Shown here: positions 1-9,900 of the stretch, in pieces
Layout: each line of letters starts with the position of its first letter
Position numbering within the stretch: position 1 is the first letter of the stretch
Notes under the pieces: generated by a model
Told to the model about the DNA's origin: nothing
The model's input: only the letters and a program-made list of their open reading frames with translations
The model's database searches: none
From: Brachyhypopomus gauderio
Lineage: Eukaryota; Chordata; Actinopteri; Gymnotiformes; Hypopomidae
Reading direction: 5' to 3'
Length of the DNA: 64,000 bases
Assembly: GCF_052324685.1 (NCBI RefSeq)
Contig: NC_135219.1
Span: 22,924,316-22,988,315 of the forward strand
Translations under genes and position numbers: made by a program

Positions 1-657
1 TGAGTTTTTATGATTTCTTAGGTTTTTGGACAATGTAGCGACAGGCCAATTTGAACCAAACTTGGCATACCTGAAGGACCTCAGTCTATAAAAGGCTTTG
101 AAATTGGGAGTTGATCAACATGTTTATATGAATTATAGCAATATAGGTCATATATGGCCTCAATGATATAATGGGAAAATGGACCCACCTGAAAAAAAAA
201 AAAAATCCAACAATTTTTAAAAATAGTTTACCTACAGTGTCTACAGATTATGCCCATGCCACTCTTGCCATCATTGGATCAAATTCCTAGGACTAGTTAG
301 AAAAGTGCTATTTTCAAACAATTGATGAATGTGACAAAACTACGCCTTTTTTAATAGGACTTGTAATTGCAAAGTTGTCAGGTGGACTGCAAGGAATCAA
401 AAGAATCAAGTTTCATTTTCCTAAGCAAAGATTTGGAAAAGTTATGCATGATTCACAAATAGTGCCACCTAGTGGCCAAATGTTTCAAAACTGCACAGTG
501 TGACAGTCCTGAGATGTGTGTGAACCCTAAATTGCAAAAATAGGTTTCCCCACACTACGTGTGTGAACCCCAATTATAATTCCAAAACATCTCAAGTATG
601 CCACCTTGGAAGTAATGTAGGATTGTTTTCACACAGCAATACGTGGCATATATATAT
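1..657. repeat. Unclassified interspersed repeat, copy 1
   Basis: This stretch recurs almost base for base at 23716-24371 in the same orientation, with only a few differences (for example cctcagtct here against cctgtct there). It has no coding capacity that I recognise. Both copies end in an AT microsatellite after a shared tacgtggcat motif. A diverged piece of its right part also appears near 25215-25290. The window starts exactly at the homology start, so the left border cannot be examined. Class is unknown; a non-autonomous DNA element is an inference. Confidence 0.75.
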
Positions 658-747
658 ATATTTTTTTTTATTAAAAAAAAATAAAAAATTGAAAACTCGC
701 GGGTTTAGTGTTGACAGTGGGAGCAAACCTGGAACAACAAATCAGAC

Positions 748-1047
748 ATGGATTTAACGAGAGAAGGCAGTCCTGCCAAAAAAGCTAAGCGTACGTGTAA
801 GTACCTTGACGAATGGGACAGGGAATTTACTTTCCTAAAGAGGAGCATGAAGGGGCATAGCTACTCATTCTGTAAGATATGTAGCTGTGATTTTAGTGCC
901 TCTCATGGGGGAAGGAACGATGTCCGTCAGCACGAACAATCTGCCAAGCACGAACGCGGGCTAAAGGCACAGAAATATGCCCAGGAGATGTCCCCGTTTG
1001 TATCTAGAAATACCACTAGAAAATTGAATTTTTTTATTCATTTGTAG
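748..1047 (+). pseudogene. BED/C2H2-like zinc-finger fragment of a hAT-type transposase
   Basis: The frame encodes about 99 residues. It has a basic N-terminus (PAKKAKR), then a Cys-x2-Cys pair (FCKICSC) followed about 20 residues later by a His-x5-His pair (RQHEQSAKH). That is the BED-like finger found at the front of hAT transposases and their domesticated relatives in fish. No catalytic domain follows; after about residue 85 the frame runs into AT-rich non-coding sequence. It is therefore read as a 5' fragment of a DNA transposon gene, not a complete host gene. A domesticated finger exon spliced to distant exons is a weaker alternative. Confidence 0.5.
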
Positions 1048-2022
1048 TTCAAAACATAATTGGGGTGTTTATTCTTCACTTTTTGCCACTCCAAAGATGT
1101 TTTCGTCTCTCCTACAGCCTCGATTGCAGCTATATGTAAATAACCGATTATGCAAATTAGGCGATGACGTCATATACGTGAAATGTCCCGTATTTTTAAA
1201 TACAAAACTTGACAGGTATGTTGCGGTGTGTGTGTGCGCGGTGGCGACGTGCGGTGTGTGTGTGTGTGTGTGAGGGGAGGGGGGGTGACGTGGTGATTAT
1301 CTGCTGGTCATCCGCATCTTCATCCCCTCCCCTGTGAGGCCAGCTTTGATTGGCTCTTGCTCAGACTCATCATCAGTGCTGGACCCCAGGAAGTGGGCGG
1401 TAGGTCATTTCCTGCACTGCCATGGCTGACGTGATGGACAGTGTTGCCAAGAAGTCCTGCTGAACTCTGGTTAAGGTCAGAGATCAGAAAGTCATTTCAG
1501 GTGGTTGTGGCAAACCAGTTAATAGAAATTATATTTATATTTCCAGATATAATTACATAATGGTAAACCAGCAGAATTAATAAGTATTAGGGGTGGGCAT
1601 AGATTAATTTTTTAAAATCTAGATTAAACTCACTGAAATCTTGAAATTAATCTAGATTAAAATTGCTCATTCAGAATATGTGTGCTACCCAAGTAATGAC
1701 TAAAAGTCAGTCTTTGTTTTATTTATTTCTTGTAAAGTGTCCTTGAGTGTTGTGAAAGGCGCTTTTAAATAAAATGTATTATTATTATTATGATGTATAC
1801 AATGCTAATATCGGAATTAATTTAATATACACAAAGAAGCGGTTTGCTGCGAGATATTGTTAGGTTTCTCATTAAATGGCTTCAATAATATCTAAGTATA
1901 ATCATGCTCTGGAGCTCTGTTCACTGAATTCCAAACACATGTTCCCATGAAGCTCAGCCAATCAGAATGAGCGCTCCAGGTCCTTCACTAACTCCGCCCC
2001 TCACTGTCTCTGCTCTTTGCAG
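1048..2022. other. Non-coding stretch with a microsatellite and repeat fragments
   Basis: It contains a (TG)n-rich run around 1247-1273 and, near 1594-1660, a stretch beginning taggggtgggcatagatta, which resembles the end of the hAT element at 38431-40076. At about 1733-1790 there is a tail with aaaggcgcttttaaataaa followed by (ATT)n, like L2-type LINE tails in fish. The last part is intron leading to the exon at 2023. I see no gene here. Confidence 0.5.
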
Positions 2023-2145
2023 GAGCTGGAGGAGAGCTTCCACATTAGCAGGATGGAGCAGATCGCCTTTGAATTCAATGTGCTGGTGTCTCTAGAGATG
2101 GTCCTCTACCTGCCCGAGAGCAGGTCACAACGCACTACCACCTGA
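2023..2145 (+). CDS. Last exon of a CABLES1/2-like gene (cyclin-like domain end), frame disturbed
   Basis: After a good acceptor (tgctctttgcag) the exon reads ELEESFHISRMEQIAFEF, then a hydrophobic helix ending LYLPES. This matches the C-terminal end of the cyclin-box-like domain of CABLES proteins, adaptors linking CDK5/CDK2 to kinases such as ABL, whose ends I recall as LPE-x-x-V-x-x-HY-x-x-L. Here the frame runs from LPES into a short SRSQRTTT tail and a TGA at 2143. Shifting by one base after LPES gives QVTTHYHLSL, the expected family ending. So one base appears missing, or the sequence has an error. The other exons would lie upstream of the window or remain unrecognised. CABLES1 and CABLES2 cannot be separated on this exon. 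Confidence 0.6.
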   Translation, partial: ELEESFHISRMEQIAFEFNVLVSLEMVLYLPESRSQRTTT

Positions 2146-2399
2146 GCCTTCCAGTCCCAGCCAGCCCAGCCAGAACTGACGCCCCCTTTGAGTGGGTGTG
2201 GTTTTGCAGACCGGCCTCAGGGAGGACTTCAGCACAACACTAAGTGCTTGTGGGTTAAATTGAACATTTGTTCTTGCTTTTTGTGTTTGTTTTTGGGTCT
2301 TATGCGAGGGTAATTAAATGACAGTAATATTAGCTAAAGCACTTAAATCAACTCCAAACACTCAAATAATAAGAGAGATTTCCTTAAACCTCTCTTTAA

Positions 2400-2640
2400 A
2401 CATTATCTGTAGAACCAGCCTGCGCACCACGGACTTGTGCTAACGGGCCACCCAATGGAGGATGGGTTCCCTTTTGAGTCTTGGTCCTCCCAAGGTTTCT
2501 TCCTAATCCCCACCACCATAGGGAGTTTTTCCTTGCCACTGTCGCCTTGGCTTGCTCATTAGGGATCTGGACCCATACGATTGTAAAGCTGCTTTGTGAC
2601 GTGTTGTGAAAGCTATATAAATAAATTTGACTTTGACTAT
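2400..2640 (+). repeat. 3' UTR and tail of an L2-type LINE, fragment
   Basis: The stretch contains caaggtttcttcctaatcc, gggagtttttccttgccac and the terminal aaagctgctttgtgac ... gctatataaataaa block. This is the very common 3' untranslated end of fish L2 LINEs, and of SINEs that borrow it. No open frame belongs to it. It is a 5'-truncated insertion on the plus strand just downstream of the CABLES-like exon. Confidence 0.7.
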
Positions 2641-3057
2641 ACAACAAAAATAACTTCTATGTTTAATTTACAGTAGAACTATAATCCACACACTGAAACA
2701 GCATATATAATTTACTATAGCTATAAATTATTATACATCTAAGCATTCCTGCTTTTAACCTATTAATGGTGATTATGTGTATAATTTTATGCAATGTATG
2801 TTTTTTTTTTTTATAGTTTGTCACTTGTACTACATCACTGTCCCACTAGTGGGCAGTATTTGACAGGGAGCTGTGTTGAGACCAGAGACCGTATGTATAT
2901 ATATATATATACATATACTCTCAGAGGGCCTAAAAATATTCTTAAAACATAAATATATATAATATAATTTATCCAATTTTATTTAATCCACTTACAGTTT
3001 GACAATCGACATCTAAACAATTAGAAAAATATAAGCAAATACATTATTCACCCGTGT
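2641..3057. other. AT-rich spacer
   Basis: AT-rich sequence with a short (TA)n run near 2894-2911. I see no exon, repeat border or RNA gene. Confidence 0.4.
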
Positions 3058-3147
3058 CAATCCAGAATTAGACAGATGATGTAATGTGAATTATGGTGAT
3101 TTATTTTATTTTTTTTTTCTCTAACCTTAAAATGATCCCTTTAAGGT

Positions 3148-3402
3148 CACGGGTCGGCAACCCGCGGCTCCGGAGCCGCATGCAGCTCTTTATCCCTGTG
3201 ATGCAGCTCAGCTTTTGAATAGAATTAATGAGTATTTAATTAACGTATATTATTTTTGAGACTTTAAAAAATGTTCGGGTGGAATTTTACAAATGTCCGG
3301 TATTTACTTTCGCTTTGCTTGAGTGACATGTCATCGTCACTGAAATAAATTTCCAGTTATTTTGCTTTTGTGGCTCCGAGTCAAAAAGGTTGCCGACCCC
3401 TG
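3148..3402. mobile_element. Short hAT-type element, copy in ISL2EU-like copy A
   Basis: The ends are gggtcggcaacc... and ...gccgacccctg, the typical CAGGGGTCGGCAACC terminal repeat of a non-autonomous hAT family. The flanks (cctttaaggt and ctttaggtc) fit the target seen around the same element at 35401-35657. Because both ISL2EU-like copies carry it at the same site, it inserted before they separated. The 5' base pair is changed (CACGGG instead of CAGGGG). Confidence 0.7.
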
Positions 3403-3619
3403 CTTTAGGTCATGCTAGTCTGTAAATATTGGCTGCAATGTTAAGGTACAGTGCAATATGATTAATTGTATAAAATGCTTTCACTTTTATATGTAAAATT
3501 GACACAACACAATACATTATGTATTTCTTAACTTTTACTGTATTTGTAAAAAAATTTAATGAATACAATAGTAATACAATTGACAGAATAAATTGAAATT
3601 GTTTTAATTGTTCATGAGT

Positions 3620-6357
3620 TCATGTCTTCATTATGATTTTCCATTGCTTGGTCATAGAGAGGTATTTTGGCATGTAAGTGTTAAAGAAAAACATGTCACA
3701 CCTCCTTTTCACCTCTTCTAATACACTGCTATCTCTGTAAACTCGCTGCATAAAGATATCATCATGGGCACAGATAACTAAATCACACCACTGCATACCA
3801 GTAATCAATAACTGGAACTGGATTTGCCAATAATAACAATGGCTCTCCTTCATTTTGTGTAGGCCTTGTGCCACTTTGAGGAATTTGCAGTCTACATAGC
3901 TTTGTGCATTTGGGCACTTAATTTCAACAAGCCCAAATGATGGACGCTCAAGTGTGTCATACACAAGTCCATCAGGTGATGCACCCAGCCAAGATGCATC
4001 TGGATGAATCACTAGCCCACACTTGGTCAAGTTCAAGTTTTTCAGAACTGCATAGTCCTTTAAGGCCCCTGTTTCCATTTCAAGTCCTCTCTTCATGTGT
4101 GCTGTTTGTCGTGTCCCTCGGATTATCCTTTCTGCCAGGCTTTCTGCAGCACCTGGACCTCTAACGTGGCTCACCTCTCTGAAATGTGAGGCAGTCACTC
4201 TTTCTCTCCTAAGTGAATGCCACTCAGGTGTAGCACTTTGGGATCTTGTTGCCTCCTCAATAAGGTGTGATTGTGACAAGGTCACAGAAAGTGAGCTTAG
4301 GTGTAGCTGTTCTTGGTGTGTTGGCACAAATGAATATTCAGGTGGGCTTAGATGGTAACATTCTAGTGGCAGACTCGGGAATGGGGGTGCATCCTCATGT
4401 ATGACAACACTGTCAGATTGAGGTGGTGGTTGTTGATAGGACAGTACACTGCCAACTTGTACCTTCCCAAAGATGGAGTCCACAAGTGGCTTGTCAGGCG
4501 AGATGTTCATTGTGCAGATGAGTGGAAGAGAATCTGCTTTGATTCCAGCGTAGACTGGTCCATGATTGAGGGTGGCCGGGTGTGGGAGCTCACCGCTGTA
4601 GCCCTTGAAAAGTGTACTTCTGAAATAAAAGAAGAGTGAATAACATTTATTTTTACACATTGTAATCTGTTCACCAGCACAACTGATTGTGAATCACATA
4701 TCACATGTCATCTGAAGTACAACGAGGCTAAATTAAATCTTGAAGAGAACAGGGTCTTATCAGATGATCAAAAGCATTCATTTTTTTTTACCACACACTG
4801 TAATCTGCCTATTAAATTTGGTACTACATACCTAACTCCACTGGCTGTAGTAGCACCTGGTTTTGGCTTTAGGACAACCATGGCATCCACGGGTCCAGGC
4901 TTCACCCCCTATTAATTTAAAAGATGGTGTTAGTAAAGTGACTGTGATACATTAACTAACATTAAATAATGAAATAAGACAAACCATTGTTGGTGGTTTA
5001 TGCCACTTCTGTTCTGTCTGTGTGCATGAAAGGACAGGAGGGATCGACAGACATGCCAGATTCAGAATAATGAGCAGTCTGGAAAAGCAATGCAACCAAG
5101 TGTTTGCAGATTCCGCAACTAGCAACACAAGAGCAGTTGCTCTTAATGAGCACAACTGGCATTGAATCACGTAATGTCATCTGAAATACACAAGAGGCAA
5201 TATTTAATATCTTGAAAAGAAGACTTCAGCAATGTCAATAGGCGCAATATCTGTCCCATCATGTTGGTAGTGGTGAATGTCACTTGTCTATTGTCTCATG
5301 TAACGTTTGTGCTGTTTTGCATCACTCTTAAAACACTTGGCTATACTGTCTTTCTATTCTACAGTGTTGTGCATGGTTCAATCTACTAGTTCACTGAGCA
5401 ACTATAAACTAAATATATTTTAGATTTAAACTTCATTTTCACTCCAGATGAAATGCTTACACATAGGAGTGAAACAGGCCTACTTATATTTATATTATTT
5501 TGTTGTTTCCACCACCAACAACAGAACAGTGCAGGTTTTACTTCAACTGCTTCTTGAAGAGTGTTATCAGAATATGTTAATAGGTGTAAGTGTTGCAGCC
5601 ATATGTTAATAAAGAAGTTAAGATGAAAGATTTGAAAGACAGATTGACAGATTTTAGAAAATGCAGTTTGAAGAATAGCTGAGGTGAACTATATTCTGCT
5701 TTTGAGTCATAGAGGTAGATAACAATAGCTCGAACTGTAAAATAAACTCCCATTTGTTTACTATAGGCAAAATAGACTGCTAATGATTCCCACTCAGCTA
5801 CTCTGCATTTGGCTACCATTGTAAGCTTTGAAAACCAATGCCTATGGTTATCACAGCTTACGTGAAGTAAGAGCAAGGATAAAAGATTGAACTTGTGTTG
5901 AACTCACTTTTGAACTTGTTCAACAGAACTTTGAACGTGACACTGAACAGAACTCGTGTCATTTTAACCAGTCCTACTCTCAGCTGGTGTGGCGTATCTG
6001 TTTTCTTCATAGATCTGTAGCAGTGAGCCCTCACTGTTATCTCGTTAGCCTTACTTTTGCCTGATACTTCCATCAGAAATACAAACATGTTTTTAAAAGG
6101 CATTTCTAGTACTAGGACAGGTTGGTTCGTTACTAAAAACAACATCACTTCATTAGACTGCCACCTCAGGCTAGCTAGCTAACTAGCGTCGGCCACTTAC
6201 CTTCAAAATTGCAGAGGTAGGATGAAACGTAGAACTTGAAACCCTTTTCAAGTTGACTCTGTGTCGTTGTACTTGATGCTCTGACAATACGACGCACATC
6301 GTTGACGGTAAATTTCGGGAACTCCAACAGGCACCTTGTGAATTTAGACTCGGCCAT
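3620..6357 (-). pseudogene. SWIM zinc-finger / YqaJ-type nuclease gene of the ISL2EU-like element, copy A
   Basis: This is a spliced transposon gene read right to left. Exon 1 (6201-6357) begins MAESKFTRCLLEFP and ends at a gtaag donor. A middle region (about 5900-6090) holds VRAHCYRSMKK. The SWIM exon (about 4985-5165) has NCSCVASCGICKHL, the Cys-x-Cys ... Cys-x-His pattern of a SWIM finger. The last exon (3620-4619) encodes about 330 residues with the YqaJ/PD-(D/E)xK nuclease core: E in RGLEMETG, D in GASPDGLV and the E-x-K of LVEIKCP. Copy A has one extra base in the SWIM exon relative to copy B, so the full reading frame is probably broken. The last exon itself is open and complete. The role in transposition is not known to me; nuclease activity is inferred from the motifs. 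Confidence 0.65.
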
Positions 6358-6437
6358 GACATCGACACTTCCGCATACCAACCGGAAATACGGTACCATC
6401 CTGACACCAACGAGGAAGTGGTGCGTGCACCTAGGCC

Positions 6438-6948
6438 AATCAGGGCAAAACCAGTTTCAAATGACAGCAAAATTGACCAATCATATCTTCCCTCTTAGTG
6501 GGCGGGCTTAACTGTATGATAATTTCTGCCCGCTGTGGCGACGCTAGCTGTCGTTAGCGTTATTATTTATTTATTATTTACTTTTTTGTACATATGCTAC
6601 TCAACTTGTTTAACTCTGATTCCTTGTATTACCACTTGTGCCTTGTTTTTGTTTGTAAGCGATTATTGTAAATAAAGGTAAAAAAAAAAAAGGTTATTGT
6701 AGCAGCCTGGCTGAGTTGGTGTTTTGGTTAGAATAACAGGAAATTGTGATATCACGTGATACTCAACTTTGGAACGTTTGGTTTAGAATGTTTGGTTGGG
6801 AAGGTGGAATGTTTGGATTCAGTTTTGATGCTGAAAAGCTCAAAACAAGTCGCACGACATTTTGCTGAGAATTACAAACCTAAATAATCTAACAAATCTT
6901 TCTATTTTTTCTAGATCTTTCTCTCTTTCTATTCTTTCTATTTTTCAG
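6438..6948. other. Spacer and upstream region of the TOG-domain gene
   Basis: No exon or repeat border is clear. A polyadenylation-like aataaaggtaaaaaaaaaaa occurs near 6670, which could be the tail of an old retroposed copy. The last 60 bases are a pyrimidine-rich stretch ending tttttcag, the acceptor of the first recognised exon of the TOG gene. Any 5' untranslated exon and promoter would lie in or upstream of this region; I cannot pinpoint them. Confidence 0.4.
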
Positions 6949-6955
6949 GTGGAGA

Positions 6956-9900
6956 ATGAGTTTTTACCCCAGGACAACTGACCAGCCAAGGCCTGGACAG
7001 GAACAGAACCACTTCAAAGACACACCAGGTTTTACCACTCATGGTGAGAAAAATACATTTTCATATACTGTACATCATTTTATACTTCTATGTAAGACAG
7101 TATATTAATTCTTATGAGTATGGATTTCCATAGGCTTATTCATAATAATTAAAAGTTAAATATACCCATTTATATAGTAGGTTTCTAAGGTTCAGAAAAA
7201 TAACATGTTTATTTATTCTAGTGATGACTGTCAAGCTCTTTATTTCATGTGTACAGGATAATGTAATTAATGGAGCATGGGTTATTTCTTTGATTTCTTT
7301 GACTCAGCACAATTTTCATAAATCCCACCATGTTACATATATGTATTAACATTGTCCATGTGGCCATGGAAAAAGCAAATAAAAATATTTTTTTTAAAAA
7401 AGAAACAGATTTCTAACATGACATCACATTCTTAAGCATTCTCCCCACATTCTAATGGCATCACATGGCACCATAGCCCTTGTTATAATCACTTGTTCAT
7501 TGGGAAACACTTACAAGGCATTTGAGCCTCACTGGGAGGCGTGCTGGGTTTCACTTTACCTGCTGTGGGATTTTCAGGTGTGCCCTACAACCCCCAAGCG
7601 ACAGTGATCCACACGGATCCCTGTGGACCAGCACCCTTCCCTCACAGAAGGACGGCGGGACCCTCAAATGTCGGCCATGTTAACATCCCTGTAGAAGGAC
7701 CACTCCACACTGGTACTGTGTAACACTGAAGATTACATGTGTATTCAACAAACCAAATAATCATGCATGATGAAGTAGAAAAAAACATTTATTACATTTG
7801 TTTGTAAGGACTGGCAGAGGTGCAGAACCATCAGCTTTCTGCACATGACCTGACCAGTAAAACATCAGTTTTATCAGAAAATGACATCACATATTCTTCA
7901 ACATTGTAATGAATTCACATGGCACTGTAGCCCTGTGATATGTTTGGTGTAGAGTAGAGCACTTTAGAGTGGGCACCTTGACGACCCACATACAGTGTGG
8001 GTGTACTGTGACACTCTTTATCTGCTAGGCGGTTGTGTTTAGTCTAAGGTGATAATGCTTCGAATCATTGTTATACCAGCATAGTATAATACTGATAATA
8101 CATGTATATGGATTACAGATGTCATTTTTCACTATTTTAGTACACCCCCAAACAATCTAAACAAAACATTGTCATGCTGCTTTGCTGGTTTCTGATACCT
8201 CATCTGGACTGTCTAGCAGTGTCTAGCAGAGGCGAGATGTGCTAGCCATGAGCAGAGCTAGGAGGTACTGTAGTTTGGCTCTTCAGTATCTACCAGTATC
8301 AGAATTAAAATAATTCTGAATTGTGCCAAAATAATTAAATTAGTGCTGTCAATTCCAGGTGCCGCGATTAAAAGTCCTCACCAGGATTTTGCTCTGGCTT
8401 CCTGGATTGTGTTGATTCCACTAATTTTACCTGAATTGCTAATTAGAAAATCTAGCAAGCTTGAGCAAAATCCTGGTGAGGACTTTTAATCGCGGCACCT
8501 GGAATTAACAGCACTAAATTAAATTGAATCAAATTGTATTGAAATGTAAGATTTCATGATGCAATGAACTAAAAGAATCATAACTAAGCTAAACTAAAAC
8601 TGGGTCACACATATACTGAAGCTCTGATAAATGTCTTCCTGCTTCTGGGCTCACGGATGCCCTGCTTTCAGTTATTCAGTAGCTACTTCATTGTGCTGCC
8701 ATTACATGAATTGTAGCAAGATGCATATGAGAAGTTGCCGTTCTCGGTCCATCTTGCTTGAATCATATTTCAGTGGCACTTTCAGATAAAGAAACATGCA
8801 ACGTAGTACTAAGGCACTGAGAAATGTTATGGTGAGGTAATTTCTGCTAATGTCCTTATTCGCCCATGCAGGTGAAGTTGGCTCCAGCAGGTGTTCTAAA
8901 CTGCCTGTGCTCACTTCACGCACGAGAGTGACCAGGTCAGGACTGATGAGGCCTTCTCCGCCCACCATCACAATGTTGCCTCCACTCCCCAAACCTGCTG
9001 GCCGAGAGCCACTCCGTGCCTTCAGGCCTGCCAAAGGTGAGCTCACTCTTTTGCTCTCCTGGAAATGGCATCCAAACCATTTGTTGCAGCAACTACAACA
9101 AAAAAAGTAAAAAAAAAAAAAAAAGTATTAAAAAAGCAAAAACTGCTTTGAAAGCCCTATAGGGGAGACCGGGTATGGTTGTAACATGGGGAGAGTTGTA
9201 ACTCCATCAGTTCCACTGATCACGGATAAGATAGGAGTCATATGATCATTTCAGTATTTACCCAATTCCTCCCTGATCCCACATGGTGAATATCAAGGCT
9301 GTAAACAGGCACATGCCGATTCCATCGAGAAAAAACTGAATGTATTTCATGTTCCATTCTTTACTTTAGCTGTGATATGTTTGGTGTAGAGTAGAGCACT
9401 TTAGAGTGGGCACCTTGACAGCCCACATACAGTGACACTCGTTATCTGCTAGGCGGTTGTGTTTAGTCTAAGGCAGGGGTCTCCAACCTTTTTGAGACTG
9501 GGAGCTACTTCTTGGATACAAATTATTGCGGAGGGTTACCAGATTAGAACGCATCAATCGAACAAAAAGTTGGTTTGGGGGGGGGGGTGGGGGTGGCGAG
9601 GCGAACGAAAGTTGCGTGTAATAATAATAGTAGCAAAAACATGACGTGGCGACTCATGACGTGGGTGACCCCTGGTTTATTCAATATTGACGGCAGCCTA
9701 ACTTTTTGATTGACAGCTAATTGAGCAATAGCAAACGAGAGAGAGTGTGTTATAGTGAATATATGTACATGCCGTTACTTGACAACGCGTCCGCGGAGTG
9801 ATACAGAGAACGAGAATACCGTGCTGTTATCACACATATCTGCAGGGTTAGAACACTTCTCAACCAGTCGGATTGTGAACTAACTGTTGTATAATTGGCG

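Larger units (their letters stand above)
3058..6437 (-). mobile_element. ISL2EU-like DNA transposon, copy A (nuclease half only)
   Basis: The segment is the reverse complement of 31279-35744 except for blocks private to either copy. Homology starts at the border tcaatccagaattagac and ends at cctaggcca. It contains the spliced SWIM/YqaJ-type nuclease gene and a small hAT-derived insertion at 3148-3402 that copy B also carries. It lacks the convergent THAP-DDE transposase gene present next to copy B, since homology stops where that gene would end. I cannot see terminal inverted repeats. ISL2EU/IS4EU elements with a DDE transposase plus a YqaJ-like protein are described in fish, as I recall; the placement is by gene content. 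Confidence 0.65.
7935..9160 (+). repeat. Intragenic duplicated segment inside the TOG gene
   Basis: Three parts match downstream gene sequence in the same order. 7935-8213 matches 9369-9473 plus 10097-10258. 8215-8904 matches 11425-11912, apart from the element at 8341-8516. About 8976-9160 matches about 13970-14155. The sequence between each pair of matches (about 10259-11424, and about 11913-13969) is missing from the duplicate. So a downstream block of about 4.8 kb was copied upstream and then lost two internal pieces, or was assembled in several steps. The duplication carries the chimeric exon at 8872-9036. Confidence 0.8.

Noticed and set aside
3937-4639. Plus-strand open frames opposite the nuclease exon
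   Set aside because: The minus strand carries the conserved YqaJ motifs; the plus frames are shadows.
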